Position numbers and translations under genes: made by a program. DNA of 64,000 bases from Reyranella aquatilis (GTDB lineage Bacteria > Pseudomonadota > Alphaproteobacteria > Reyranellales > Reyranellaceae): NCBI RefSeq assembly GCF_020880995.1, contig NZ_JAJISD010000003.1:248001-312000 (forward strand). The letters run 5' to 3'. Positions 39,660 to 47,986 of this stretch are shown here, piece by piece. Each line of letters starts with the position of its first letter. Within the stretch, counting starts at the first letter, position 1. The notes below the pieces were generated by a model. The model was given only the letters and a program-made list of their open reading frames with translations, did not search any database and had not been told where the DNA came from.

Positions 39660-40139
39660 TCACCCTCGACGTGCCGCTTCGATCCGGGCGACGTCGATCT
39701 TCTTCATGTCCATCATCGCCTCGAAGGCGCGCTTCGCCTCGTCGCCGCCGGCCGCCATTGCGTCGGTCAGTGCGCGCGGCGTGATCTGCCACGACAGGCC
39801 CCATCTGTCCTTGCACCAGCCGCAGGCGCTCTCCTGCCCGCCGTTGCCGACGATGGCGTTCCAGTAGCGGTCGGTCTCGGCCTGGTCGTCCGTCGCGATC
39901 TGGAACGAGAAGGCCTCGGTCTGCTTGAACGCCGGGCCGCCGTTGAGGCCGAGGCACGGGATGCCCAAGACGGTGAACTGGACCGTCAGCACGTCGCCCT
40001 TCTTGCCGGACGGATAATCGCTCGGCGCCCTGTGGACGGCCGTGACCCGGCTGTCGGGAAAGGTCGCCTCGTAGAAGCGGGCGGCTTCCTCGGCGTCCTT
40101 GTCGAACCAGAGGCAGATCGTGTTCTTGGCGGTTGCCAT
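39660..40139 (-). CDS. VOC-family PhnB-like protein
   Basis: This 159-residue protein contains TICLWFDKDAEEAARFYEATFPDSRVTAV, VLTVQFTVLGIPCLGLNGGPAFKQTEAFSFQIATDDQAETDRYWNAIVGNGGQESACGWCKDRWGLSWQITPRAL, the PhnB / 3-demethylubiquinone methyltransferase-like VOC pattern. The function of the PhnB group is not settled and the enzyme annotation is often wrong, so I give no reaction. It follows the tandem DUF1428 gene by 10 bases in a leftward pair controlled by a divergent MarR gene. Confidence 0.85.
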   Translation of the reverse strand: MATAKNTICLWFDKDAEEAARFYEATFPDSRVTAVHRAPSDYPSGKKGDVLTVQFTVLGIPCLGLNGGPAFKQTEAFSFQIATDDQAETDRYWNAIVGNGGQESACGWCKDRWGLSWQITPRALTDAMAAGGDEAKRAFEAMMDMKKIDVARIEAARRG

Positions 40140-40149
40140 GGGCCTGCCC

Positions 40150-40860
40150 TCAGATGTCGAGGATGGGCGAGAAGCCGCCGTAGATCATCCGCTTGCCGTC
40201 GAACGGCATCTGGTGATCCTTCATGCGCTGGTCTTCCATCATCTTCTTCCAGCCGTCGTCGCGCACCTGCTTGGAGGGCCATTCGACCCATGAATAGACG
40301 ATCTTCTCGTCCGGCGTGGCCTTCACCGCGCCCTTGTAGTCGGTGACCTTGCCGTCGGGCACGCTGTCGCCCCAGGTCTCGACGACGCGCAACGCGCCGT
40401 AGTCCCTGAAAACCGTGGCGGCCTTCTTCGCCATGTCGAGATAGGCCTGCTTGTTGCCGGCGGGCACGGGTGCGACGAAACCGTCGACATAGCCGGTCGT
40501 GCCCGTCTTGCCGGCCTCGTCGAGGATCGGCGTGAAGCCGGCGACGATCATGCGCTGGCCGTCGAAGGGCATGTCCATGTCGTGCATGCGCGGGTCGTTC
40601 ATCACCTTGTGGTGGGCCGCCTCGGCGACTTCCTTGCTGGGATACTCGATCCACGAGAAGACGACGACCTCGTCGGGTTTCGCCTTAACGGCGCCCTTGA
40701 AGTCGGTCAGCTTGCCGTCCGGCACGTCGTCGCCCCAGGCCTCGACCTGTCGGGTGGCGCCGAATTCCCGGGCGATGGGCGAGAAGGCGGCAGCGGCTTT
40801 CCGGTAGGCTTCCTTCTTGTCGGCGGGCACCGGCAATACGAATCCCTGCACGTAGGTCAT
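40150..40860 (-). CDS. Protein of two tandem DUF1428 domains
   Basis: The 236-residue protein consists of two similar halves, each with YVQGFVLPVPADKKEAY or YVDGFVAPVPAGNKQAY, VEAWGDDVPDGKLTDFKGAVKA or VETWGDSVPDGKVTDYKGAVKA, and MPFDGQRMIVAGFTPIL or MPFDGKRMIYGGFSPIL. DUF1428 is normally one such unit of about 115 residues, a ferredoxin-like barrel. So this gene is an internal duplication that would make a built-in dimer. ATG 40860 chosen over 40905 for the YVQ start. Function unknown. Confidence 0.85.
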   Translation of the reverse strand: MTYVQGFVLPVPADKKEAYRKAAAAFSPIAREFGATRQVEAWGDDVPDGKLTDFKGAVKAKPDEVVVFSWIEYPSKEVAEAAHHKVMNDPRMHDMDMPFDGQRMIVAGFTPILDEAGKTGTTGYVDGFVAPVPAGNKQAYLDMAKKAATVFRDYGALRVVETWGDSVPDGKVTDYKGAVKATPDEKIVYSWVEWPSKQVRDDGWKKMMEDQRMKDHQMPFDGKRMIYGGFSPILDI

Positions 40861-40894
40861 CAGTTCCTCCTGATGGTTGATCCAAAGCTGAAAG

Positions 40895-40906
40895 GTTGAT
40901 ATCAAC
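40895..40906. promoter_or_regulatory. MarR operator-like palindrome
   Basis: GTTGATATCAAC is a perfect 12-bp palindrome in the 57-base gap between the MarR gene and the divergent DUF1428-VOC pair. MarR regulators often bind such TTGATATCAA-like sites. One dimer here could control both promoters. Confidence 0.65.
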
Positions 40907-40917
40907 GTAATTACATC

Positions 40918-41364
40918 ATGTCAAAGAAGCTGAACGCCTCCTTCCAGACGACGTTGCACGTCTACGATCACTGCCTGTGCTTCGCCGCGCAGCGCGCGGC
41001 GCGTGCCTTGGCACGCCGCTTCGACGAAGCCTTGTCACCGATTGGTCTCACCAGCGGCCAGTTCTCGCTGCTCACCTCGCTGAACAGGCCCGATCCGCCG
41101 TCGATGAGTTCGATCGCGGCGCTGCTGGTGATGGACCGCACGACGCTCACCGCCAACCTGAAGCCGCTGGAACAGCGTGGCTGGGTCGAGATCGCCGTCG
41201 ATCCCGCCGACCGGCGCGTGCGGCGGCTCATCCTGACGGCAGCAGGTCGCCGGGTGCTGCAGGCGGCACTTCCGATCTGGCAGCAGGTACACGGCGATAT
41301 CGACATGGCGATGACGGTATCGGACGGCCGCAGCCTGCGCCGCGGTCTTCGGGCGCTCGCCTGA
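40918..41364 (+). CDS. MarR-family transcriptional regulator
   Basis: A 148-residue winged-helix regulator with PIGLTSGQFSLLTSLNRPDPPSMSSIAALLVMDRTTLTANLKPLEQRGWVEIAVDPADRRVRRLILTAAG, the HTH plus wing of MarR. The dimerisation helices lie at both ends (residues 10-35 and 105-148). It is divergent from the DUF1428-VOC pair, with a palindrome between, so it probably represses that pair and itself. The effector is unknown. Confidence 0.9.
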   Translation: MSKKLNASFQTTLHVYDHCLCFAAQRAARALARRFDEALSPIGLTSGQFSLLTSLNRPDPPSMSSIAALLVMDRTTLTANLKPLEQRGWVEIAVDPADRRVRRLILTAAGRRVLQAALPIWQQVHGDIDMAMTVSDGRSLRRGLRALA

Positions 41365-41368
41365 AGGG

Positions 41369-42295
41369 TCAGGCGGCGAGAGCGCCGATTCCCGCCGCCG
41401 CGATCGGCAGGGCGACCAGCGCGAACAGGGTCTGCAGGGCCGTGATGCCCGCCATCAACGGCGCGTCTCCCCCGAGCTGGCGGGCCATGATGTAGGCCGA
41501 GGAAGCGGTCGGCAGGGCCTGGAAGAGAAGCGCCGTGACCAGGGCCGGCCCGGTCAGGCCCATGAGCGAGGCGACCAGCATCGTCATCACCGGCAGGGCC
41601 AGGAACTTGATTGCCGAGGAGGTCGCGACCGGCGCCATCCATCCACGCACCGACCCGAACTCGAGGGCCGCTCCGACGCAGAGCAGGCCGAGCGGCAGCG
41701 ACGCCGCCCCCAGCGCCCGCAGCGCCGGCTCGATCCCGGCCGGCAGGCCGAGGCCGAGGAACTGGAAGCCGATGCCCGCGAAGGACCCGAGCACCAGCGG
41801 ATTCGTCACCAGTTGCCGGGCGATGCCGCGGCCGCTCAGCCGCGCCGAGCCGTGGCGGGCGAACACCAGCACGCAGAGAATGTTGACGGTGGGCACGATC
41901 GCGGCGCTGCACAGGGCCGCCAGCGCGATCCCCTGGCTGCCGAACAGACCGGCGGCGAGAGTGACGCCGACATAGTTGTTGAAGCGGATGCCGCCCTGGA
42001 AGATCGAGGTGAAGGTGGGTCCATCGACCCTCAGCATCGGTCGCAGCGCGACGAGCAGAGCGGCCACGGCCAGGATCGACAGAATGAGCGTCGTGACGAG
42101 CGCGCGCGCCGGCAGGGCGTCGAGCCTGGCCGTGGCGAGACTGTGAAAGAAAAGGCACGGCACCAGCACGTAGTAGCTGAGCCGTTCCGCCTGTGACCAG
42201 AAGCCCTCGGCGAGGAAGCGGAGGTGCCGCAGGCCCATGCCGAGCAGGATCAGCAGAACGATCGGGACAAGGGCGAGGATCACTTCGGCGCTCAT
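41369..42295 (-). CDS. AEC-family (auxin efflux carrier) transporter
   Basis: This 308-residue membrane protein has ten hydrophobic helices and the AEC pattern: N-terminal ILALVPIVLLILLGMGLRHLRFLAEGFWSQAERLSYYVLVPCLFFHSLA and C-terminal TALLFQALPTASSAYIMARQLGGD, IAGITALQTLFALVALPI-type. Members export malonate, malate or other organic acids. It faces a LysR gene 81 bases away, which probably regulates it. Convergent with the MarR gene (4-base gap). Confidence 0.9.
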   Translation of the reverse strand: MSAEVILALVPIVLLILLGMGLRHLRFLAEGFWSQAERLSYYVLVPCLFFHSLATARLDALPARALVTTLILSILAVAALLVALRPMLRVDGPTFTSIFQGGIRFNNYVGVTLAAGLFGSQGIALAALCSAAIVPTVNILCVLVFARHGSARLSGRGIARQLVTNPLVLGSFAGIGFQFLGLGLPAGIEPALRALGAASLPLGLLCVGAALEFGSVRGWMAPVATSSAIKFLALPVMTMLVASLMGLTGPALVTALLFQALPTASSAYIMARQLGGDAPLMAGITALQTLFALVALPIAAAGIGALAA

Positions 42296-42351
42296 GACCC
42301 TCTCTGTACGCTACGGCGCATCCTGAGCAGAAATTCTGAATACTCAAACTA

Positions 42352-42372
42352 TCGATGAGTAATTATCATCGA
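42352..42372. promoter_or_regulatory. LysR-type operator, inverted repeat
   Basis: TCGATGA (42352-42358) and TCATCGA (42366-42372) form a perfect 7-bp inverted repeat with a 7-base spacer. It contains the T-N11-A spacing used by LysR regulators and ends 4 bases before the LysR ATG. The surrounding TACTCAAACTATCG region is AT-rich and probably holds both divergent promoters. Confidence 0.55.
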
Positions 42373-42376
42373 AGTC

Positions 42377-43315
42377 ATGTCGCTTCGCGCCCTCCGCACG
42401 CTCCAGGCCATCGCCCGCCATGGCTCCTTCGCCGGCGCCGGCAAGGCGGTCGGTCTGACACAGTCCGCCGTGAGCCTGCAGGTGAAGGCGCTGGAGGAGG
42501 AGTTCGGTGCGGCGCTGTTCGACCGCTCGCGGCGCCTGCCGGTGCTGACCGAGGCGGGCCGCATCGTCGTCGCGCGGTCCGCCGAGGTGCTGGCGCTGTA
42601 CGACGACATCGCGGCGGCGCTGGGCGACGAGCGCTCGCTGGCGGGGCGCCTGCGCGTCGGCGCCGTGCAGACGGCGCTGGCGGGCGTCCTGCCCGATGCG
42701 CTGGTGGCGTTGAACCGCGCCCATCCGCGGGTGCGGGTCTCCGTGTCGGTCGGCCTGTCGGCGGAGATGGCCGAGAAGGTCGCGGCCGGCGAACTCGACG
42801 CGGCGCTGACCACCGAGCCGGTGCGGCCCTATCCGGCCGGACTGGTCTGGACGCCGCTCTACCGGGACCGCTTCTGGCTGTTCGCGCCGCCCGGCCAGGC
42901 ACGGCGCAGCGCCCGCGACCTGCTGGCCGAGCTGCCGTTCATCCGCTTCGACAGCAAGGCCTGGGCCGGCCGCGTGATCGACCGTGAGCTGCGGCGCATG
43001 CGGGTCGAGGTCCACGAGGAGATGGTGCTCGACAGCCAGGACATCATCCTGCGCATGGTCGAGAAGGGTCTGGGCGTCGCCGTGCTGGCGGTGTCGGACG
43101 AGATCTTCGCCGGCCTGAAGCTCACGTGCCTGCCGTTCGGCGAACCACAGCTCATCCGCAACATCGTGCTGCTGGAGCGCCAGGACCGCCGCGGCGGACG
43201 TCTCGCCGTGGCGCTGGCGGAGGCCGTGAAGTCCGCCAAGGCGACCGCCTCGCCGCCCGTCCGGAAGCAGCCGAAGGCAGCTCCCAGGCCTAGGCCTCGA
43301 CGGTCTTCCCCTTGA
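42377..43315 (+). CDS. LysR-family transcriptional regulator
   Basis: The 312-residue protein has an N-terminal HTH (LRTLQAIARHGSFAGAGKAVGLTQSAVSLQVKALEEEFGAALFDRSRRLPVLTEAG, residues 4-58) and a periplasmic-binding-like effector domain from about 90. It is divergent from the AEC transporter, its likely target. The Lys/Pro-rich C-terminus overlaps the end of the nth gene by 26 bases. Effector unknown, probably an organic acid given the transporter. Confidence 0.92.
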   Translation: MSLRALRTLQAIARHGSFAGAGKAVGLTQSAVSLQVKALEEEFGAALFDRSRRLPVLTEAGRIVVARSAEVLALYDDIAAALGDERSLAGRLRVGAVQTALAGVLPDALVALNRAHPRVRVSVSVGLSAEMAEKVAAGELDAALTTEPVRPYPAGLVWTPLYRDRFWLFAPPGQARRSARDLLAELPFIRFDSKAWAGRVIDRELRRMRVEVHEEMVLDSQDIILRMVEKGLGVAVLAVSDEIFAGLKLTCLPFGEPQLIRNIVLLERQDRRGGRLAVALAEAVKSAKATASPPVRKQPKAAPRPRPRRSSP

Positions 43316-43937
43316 AGGTGCAGAGATCGTTCACGACGCAGGCCGGACACAGGGGCGTCCGCGCCTTGCAGGTGTAGCGACCGTGCAGGATCAGCCAGTG
43401 ATGGGCGTGCAGCTTGTACTCCGCCGGCACGCGCTTCAGCAGCTTCAGCTCGACCTGCAGCGGGTTCTTGCCCGGCGCCAGGCCGGTGCGGTTGCCGACG
43501 CGGAAGATGTGGGTGTCGACGGCGATGGTCGCCTCGCCATAGGCCACGTTCATCACCACGTTGGCGGTCTTGCGGCCGACGCCCGGCAGCGCCTCCAGCT
43601 CCTCATGCGTGCGCGGCACCTCGCCGCCGTGCCGGTCCAGCAGGAGATGGCTGAGCGCGATCACGTTCTTGGCCTTGTTGCGGAACAGGCCGATGGTCTT
43701 GATGTGGTCGACCAGCTTGGCCTCGCCCAGCGCCACCATCTGGGCCGGTGTCTTCACGAACTTGAACAGCGGTCCGGTGGCGCGGTTGACCCCGACATCG
43801 GTGGCCTGCGCGGAGAGGACGACGGCCACCAGGAGCTGGTAGACATTGTCGTATTCCAGCTCCGTCTCGGGCTCCGGCATTGCCTTCTTGAGGCGTGCAA
43901 AGAACTCGGGGATGACGGCTGTCTTCATCAGGGCCAT
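43290..43937 (-). CDS. nth: Endonuclease III
   Basis: This 215-residue DNA glycosylase/AP lyase removes oxidised pyrimidines. It has the helix-hairpin-helix LEALPGVGRKTANVVMNVAYGEATIAVDTHIFRVGNR, with catalytic Lys (GRKTA) and Asp (VDTH), and the Fe-S ligands C-x6-C-x2-C-x5-C in CKARTPLCPACVVNDLC near the C-terminus. All are intact. ATG 43937 or 43928 are both possible. The 3' end overlaps the LysR gene tail to tail. Confidence 0.96.
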   Translation of the reverse strand: MALMKTAVIPEFFARLKKAMPEPETELEYDNVYQLLVAVVLSAQATDVGVNRATGPLFKFVKTPAQMVALGEAKLVDHIKTIGLFRNKAKNVIALSHLLLDRHGGEVPRTHEELEALPGVGRKTANVVMNVAYGEATIAVDTHIFRVGNRTGLAPGKNPLQVELKLLKRVPAEYKLHAHHWLILHGRYTCKARTPLCPACVVNDLCTFKGKTVEA

Positions 43938-43950
43938 ATAGCTTCATAGC

Positions 43951-44439
43951 ATGACCGACTCGCCTCTTCCGGCGGTTCATTTCGCCACCTCGCTGAAGCC
44001 GCATCGCAGCCTGTCCGCGGAGGGCTTCCGCTTCGTGATGATGGGCGCGGTGGCGGCCAACGTCGTGATCGCCCTGCCGCTGTTCGTGATGGGCGCCTGG
44101 CCGGTCTTCGGCTTCATGGGCCTCGACATCTTCCTGCTGTGGTGGCTGTTCCAGCGCAGCTACTTCGACGCACGGCGCACCGAGACGCTGACCCTCACCG
44201 ACCGCGATCTCGTCGTGGTCCGCATCGCCCCCGACGGCGAGCGCGAGGAACTGAGGCTCGATTCCTACTGGCTGAAGGTCGAGGCGACCGAGGAGCGCCT
44301 GGTCTTGACCTCGCGCGGCAACCGCGTCGTGATCGGCCGCTTCCTCGGCCCCGAGGAGCGCCTGCGCGTCACCGAGCAGCTGAAGGCCGCGATCGCCGCG
44401 ATGCGAAGCCCCCGCTACGACCACGCCTGGGACGAGTAG
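43951..44439 (+). CDS. DUF2244 family membrane protein
   Basis: The 162-residue protein starts with HFATSLKPHRSLSAEGFRFVMM, has two helices near 31-70 (AANVVIALPLFVMGAWPVFGFMGLDIFLLWWLFQ), and then RRTETLTLTDRDLVVVRIAPDG and VVIGRFLGPEERLRVTEQLKAAI, the DUF2244 pattern common in alphaproteobacteria. The soluble part follows the membrane hairpin. Function unknown. It is divergent from nth by 13 bases, so the promoters overlap. Confidence 0.85.
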   Translation: MTDSPLPAVHFATSLKPHRSLSAEGFRFVMMGAVAANVVIALPLFVMGAWPVFGFMGLDIFLLWWLFQRSYFDARRTETLTLTDRDLVVVRIAPDGEREELRLDSYWLKVEATEERLVLTSRGNRVVIGRFLGPEERLRVTEQLKAAIAAMRSPRYDHAWDE

Positions 44440-44462
44440 GGTCACCGATGTTCTTTGTCCGC

Positions 44463-44640
44463 TTCCCCGCTTGCGGGGGAGAGGAAGGGACCCGTTGCGA
44501 AGCAACGGGTAGGTGAAGTGGTCGCTGATACAAAGTGATCGTTCAATGGGCGAGGGAGCGCATGACCCACCTCACCCTCCCCGCTACGCGGGTCCCCTCC
44601 CTCTCCCCCGCTGCGCGGGCGGAGAGGGCAACGAGCCGAG
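44463..44640. repeat. Cluster of palindromic hairpins, family D
   Basis: The 209-base gap between DUF2244 and dapB holds a CCCCGCTTGCGGGG-type hairpin, a perfect 9-bp hairpin ACCCGTTGC-GAA-GCAACGGGT at 44490-44510, and CCGCTACGCGGG and CCCTCTCCCCC/GGAGAGGG arms to about 44630. No coding capacity. It probably terminates both convergent genes. Confidence 0.65.
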
Positions 44641-44648
44641 CCGAGTCC

Positions 44649-45446
44649 CTAAAGCCCCAGCACGTCCTTCATGCCGTAGAGGCCCGGCTTCTTTCCCTCG
44701 AGCCACTTGGCCGCCGTCACCGCGCCGGCCGCGTATGTCTCGCGGCTGAAGGAGCGGTGGTTGAGTTCGAGCCGTTCGCCGGCTGCCGCGAAGTAGACCG
44801 TGTGCACGCCCACCTCCTCACCGCCGCGCAGGGTGGCGAAGCCGATCTCGCCGGTCGGCCGCGCGCCGGTATGGCCGTCGCGGCTCTTGCGCCACACGTC
44901 CTCGAGTTGGACCTTGCGGCCGGCCGCCGCTGCGCGGCCGAGCGCCAGCGCGGTGCCCGAGGGCGCGTCGATCTTGTGGCGATGGTGCATCTCCAGCACC
45001 TCGATGTCGTAGCTGGGGTCGAGCATCGACGCGGTCTTCTCCACCAGCGCCAGCAGGATGTTGACCCCCAGCGCCATGTTGGCCGCCCACATGACCGGCA
45101 CCTTCGTCGCCGCGTCGTGGATCAGCTTGGTCTGGACGGGATCGAGGCCGGTGGTACCGATCACCATGGCGACACCGTTCTCGCTGGCGACCTTGGCATG
45201 CGCCACAGTGGCTTCCGGCACGGTGAAGTCGATCACGCACTGGGCGGCTCTGATGGCGGCTGCGCTGTCGTCGCCGATCAGCACGCCGTTCGGCTCGATT
45301 CCGGCCACCTCGCCCGCATCCTTGCCCAGCGCTTTGCTGCCCGGCCTCTCGCTGGCGGCGGCCAGGGTCACGCCCTCCGTCCGTGCGATCTGGCGCACCA
45401 GCATCTGGCCCATGCGCCCGGAGGCGCCGACGACGGTGATCTTCAT
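44649..45446 (-). CDS. dapB: 4-hydroxy-tetrahydrodipicolinate reductase
   Basis: A 265-residue enzyme of lysine and diaminopimelate synthesis. NAD(P) motif GASGRMG (7-13); VIGTTGLD near 95; the substrate motif EMHHRHKIDAPSGTAL (152-167), with catalytic His and Lys in HHRHK and GT for tetrahydrodipicolinate; C-terminal dimer strand. Length is normal for the family. dapD is 7.5 kb upstream in the same window but separate. ATG 45446. Confidence 0.97.
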   Translation of the reverse strand: MKITVVGASGRMGQMLVRQIARTEGVTLAAASERPGSKALGKDAGEVAGIEPNGVLIGDDSAAAIRAAQCVIDFTVPEATVAHAKVASENGVAMVIGTTGLDPVQTKLIHDAATKVPVMWAANMALGVNILLALVEKTASMLDPSYDIEVLEMHHRHKIDAPSGTALALGRAAAAGRKVQLEDVWRKSRDGHTGARPTGEIGFATLRGGEEVGVHTVYFAAAGERLELNHRSFSRETYAAGAVTAAKWLEGKKPGLYGMKDVLGL

Positions 45447-45509
45447 TTGTATTGTCCCTGTCTTATCTGTCGTACGACGATACTACATCAGACACGACAG
45501 GAGACCGAG

Positions 45510-45779
45510 ATGCTGTTCATGGTGGTTGAGAAGCTCAAGAATCAGGACGGCAAGGCCGTCTATCGCAAGCTGCAGAAGGGGCGCGGCCTGCCCGACGGCC
45601 TCAAGTTCGTCGCGAGCTACGTCACCGCCGATCTCGGGCGCTGCTTCCAGCTGATGGAGACCGACGACATCACGACCTTCCAGCGCTGGATCGCCGACTG
45701 GCAGGAGGTCGTCGAGTTCGAGGTCGTGCCCGTCGTCGAAGGCAAGACGACGCGGGAGGCACTGGAACCGCTGCTCTAA
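45510..45779 (+). CDS. DUF3303 family small protein
   Basis: The 89-residue protein MLFMVVEKLK... has GLPDGLKFVASYVTADLGRCFQLMETDDITTFQRWIADWQEVVEFEVVPVV, the DUF3303 ferredoxin-like pattern. Such proteins are small, probably dimeric, and of unknown function. ATG 45510 has AGGAGA about 8 bases upstream, and the long frame from 44535 is a shadow of dapB. It is divergent from dapB by 63 bases. Confidence 0.83.
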   Translation: MLFMVVEKLKNQDGKAVYRKLQKGRGLPDGLKFVASYVTADLGRCFQLMETDDITTFQRWIADWQEVVEFEVVPVVEGKTTREALEPLL

Positions 45780-45789
45780 TCTCTTTCCT

Positions 45790-45909
45790 CCCCCGTTACA
45801 TGGGGGAGGTGTCGTCGTCTCGGGCCGACCGTGGGGAAGGGCTCAATCGAGGCATTCTTTTCGTTGCCTGCCCCTTCCTGTGTCCTCCCCCGTGTGACGG
45901 GGGAGGAGA
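45790..45909. repeat. Palindrome pair, family E
   Basis: Two hairpins of type CCTCCCCCGTTACATGGGGGAGG (about 45787-45809) and TCCTCCCCCGTGTGACGGGGGAGGA (about 45884-45909) flank about 75 bases without a gene. They separate the DUF3303 gene from the convergent M81 peptidase gene. Confidence 0.6.
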
Positions 45910-45913
45910 TGAC

Positions 45914-47374
45914 TCACTTCCAGGGATCCGCGACCTTCGGCCAGAACGGCGTCTTGCGCTTGGTGTAGGGCCAGCGGGTGACGTCGGGGTCGGCGGCGCC
46001 GGGGGTGGCGACGTAGAGGATCTCCTTCGCGACGCCGACGAAGCCGTTATAGAAATGCTGCGCCGACTTCACGACGACGACGCGGTAGTCGGCCGGTTCG
46101 GCGCCGACGGCGCGGAAGGCGTCGGCGTGGAAGGTCTGGTTGCGGCGCGTGCAGATCGCGATGTCGACATGCTCCGATGACAAGAGAGCCATGTCGCCCA
46201 GCGGCGACATCACCGGCCCGTAGGGCTGGAAGACGTTGCGGGCGATCTTCTTCACCGTGACGTCGAGGTCGACCGGATCGCCGCTCACCGTGCCCGACTT
46301 GCCGCCCAGCCGCATGCGGATGCGCGCGCCCTCGCCCGCCTCCTCGGCGATCTGGAAGGCCATCGGATCCCACATCACGCCGAACAGCGCCGGGCCGATC
46401 TCGCGCTCGACCAGCGCCTTCAGCACGAAGGTCGAATCGCCCGGCGCGCCCGAGCCCGGATTGTCGGCGCGGTCGGCCAGGACCAGCGGGCCCTGGTTGT
46501 GCGAGGCGGCGCGGTCCATCGCCTCGGCGACGGTGAGGTACTTGGTGGCGTAGCGCTCCCGGTTGTCCCACAGCTCTTTGCCCAGCTGCTCGGCCAGCGC
46601 CTCGGCCTTCTTCAGGTCGCCGTCGGCCACCACGAGCGTGCGCGTGCCCACGTCCTCCACGTCGGCGAAGGAGAAGCCGTGGCTCAGCGACACCGACAGG
46701 ATGCCGTCCTTGCCCTCGAGGCTCTTCATGCGCACCACAAACTCGCTGATCGGCGGCACGGAGGTGCGGTACTGCGCGATCATGCGGCAGTCGTAGCGCG
46801 CCATCACCGGCTTCACCTTGCCCTCGACCGTGTCGGCGATGATGGCGAACAGTTCGGCCGCCCGCTCCATCGTGTCGGTATGCGGATATTCCTTGTAGCC
46901 GACCAGCACGTCGGCGCTGTCGAGCATCAGGGCGCTCAGGTGACAGTGCAGGTCGAACTCGGCGCCGATTGCAACCTTCGGCCCGACGATGACGCGGATG
47001 TGCGACAGGAGATCGCCCTCGCAGTCGTCGTAACCGTCGGCCACCATCGCGCCGTGCACGTTGATCAGCACGGCGTCGAGCGGCAGGGCGGCCTTCACGC
47101 CGGCCAGGATCTCGTCGCGGAAATCCTCATAGACCTTGCGCACGGTGGTGCCCGACGGGGCGGCGAAGGTCGAGAGCCCCTCGATCACGGTCCAGCCACG
47201 CTTTTCCGTCTCCTTGCGCCAGACATGGACCGGAGCGGTGAAGTTGGTGGGCTCGTGCTTCGTGGCGTCGCCGTGCCAGATGCCATGCTCCTGGTAGCCG
47301 CGCAGGCCGGTCGGGAAGGGTACGAACTGATTGGTCTCGGTCCCGAGGGCCGCGATGAACACACGCTTGGTCAC
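45914..47374 (-). CDS. M81-family metallopeptidase (MlrC-like)
   Basis: This 486-residue protein has N-terminal GTETNQFVPFPTGL, INVHGAMVADGYDDCEGDLLSHIR, IGAEFDLHCHLS (metal-type His/Asp), GYKEYPHTDTMERA, and a C-terminal MlrC domain with LVLADRADNPGSGAPGDSTFVLKAL. This is the microcystinase C-like family, thought to hydrolyse peptide-like or amide substrates. GTG 47374 is preferred because AAGGAG lies 6 bases before it; ATG 47392 overlaps the tag stop. It is co-transcribed with tag, 2 bases away, though the link in function is unclear. Confidence 0.9.
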   Translation of the reverse strand: MTKRVFIAALGTETNQFVPFPTGLRGYQEHGIWHGDATKHEPTNFTAPVHVWRKETEKRGWTVIEGLSTFAAPSGTTVRKVYEDFRDEILAGVKAALPLDAVLINVHGAMVADGYDDCEGDLLSHIRVIVGPKVAIGAEFDLHCHLSALMLDSADVLVGYKEYPHTDTMERAAELFAIIADTVEGKVKPVMARYDCRMIAQYRTSVPPISEFVVRMKSLEGKDGILSVSLSHGFSFADVEDVGTRTLVVADGDLKKAEALAEQLGKELWDNRERYATKYLTVAEAMDRAASHNQGPLVLADRADNPGSGAPGDSTFVLKALVEREIGPALFGVMWDPMAFQIAEEAGEGARIRMRLGGKSGTVSGDPVDLDVTVKKIARNVFQPYGPVMSPLGDMALLSSEHVDIAICTRRNQTFHADAFRAVGAEPADYRVVVVKSAQHFYNGFVGVAKEILYVATPGAADPDVTRWPYTKRKTPFWPKVADPWK

Positions 47375-47376
47375 GA

Positions 47377-47970
47377 TCACTCCTTGGCGCAATGGCAGCC
47401 TGCGACATGGTCGTCGACCATGCCGGAAGCCTGCATGAAGGCATAGCAGATGGTGGAGCCGACGAACTTGAAGCCGCGCTTCTGCAGCGCCTTCGACATT
47501 GCGTCGCTCTCCGCCGTGCGGGCCGGGACGTCCTTCAAGGTCTTCGGCCGGTTCTTCCTCGGCTTGCCGTCGACGAAGCTCCAGAGGAATTTCGAGAACG
47601 AGCCGTCGGTCTTCGGGAGATCGAGATAGGCCTGCGCGTTGGTCACGCTGGCGGCGATCTTGCCCTTGTGGCGGATGATGCCGGGATCGAGCAGCAGCCT
47701 CTCCAGCTTCGCAGGGCGATAGCGCGCGATCTTCTCCGGATCGAACCCGTCATAGACCTTGCGATAGTGCTCGCGCTTGCGCAGCACCGTGATCCAGGAA
47801 AGGCCGGCCTGGCAGCCTTCCAACGTCAGGAGTTCGAACAGCGCGCGATCGTCGCGCAGCGGACGTCCCCATTCCATGTCGTGGTATTCCTGGTAGAGCG
47901 GATCGTCGGAGACCCAGCCGCATCTTGGCTTGCCGTCCGCGCCGCTCACTCTATCGTGCTTCCAAACCAT
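47377..47970 (-). CDS. tag: DNA-3-methyladenine glycosylase I
   Basis: The 197-residue base-excision enzyme removes 3-methyladenine. It has CGWVSDDPLYQEYHDMEWGRPLRDDRALFELLTLEGCQAGLSW near the start, and zinc ligands C17, H30 and H188-x3-C192 at the C-terminus, matching the Tag zinc snap. ITVLRKREHYRKVYDGFD and FKFVGSTICYAFMQASGMVDDH complete the family blocks. First gene of a pair with the M81 peptidase gene. ATG 47970. Confidence 0.96.
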   Translation of the reverse strand: MVWKHDRVSGADGKPRCGWVSDDPLYQEYHDMEWGRPLRDDRALFELLTLEGCQAGLSWITVLRKREHYRKVYDGFDPEKIARYRPAKLERLLLDPGIIRHKGKIAASVTNAQAYLDLPKTDGSFSKFLWSFVDGKPRKNRPKTLKDVPARTAESDAMSKALQKRGFKFVGSTICYAFMQASGMVDDHVAGCHCAKE

Positions 47971-47986
47971 GTGAGGAAGCTACCCA

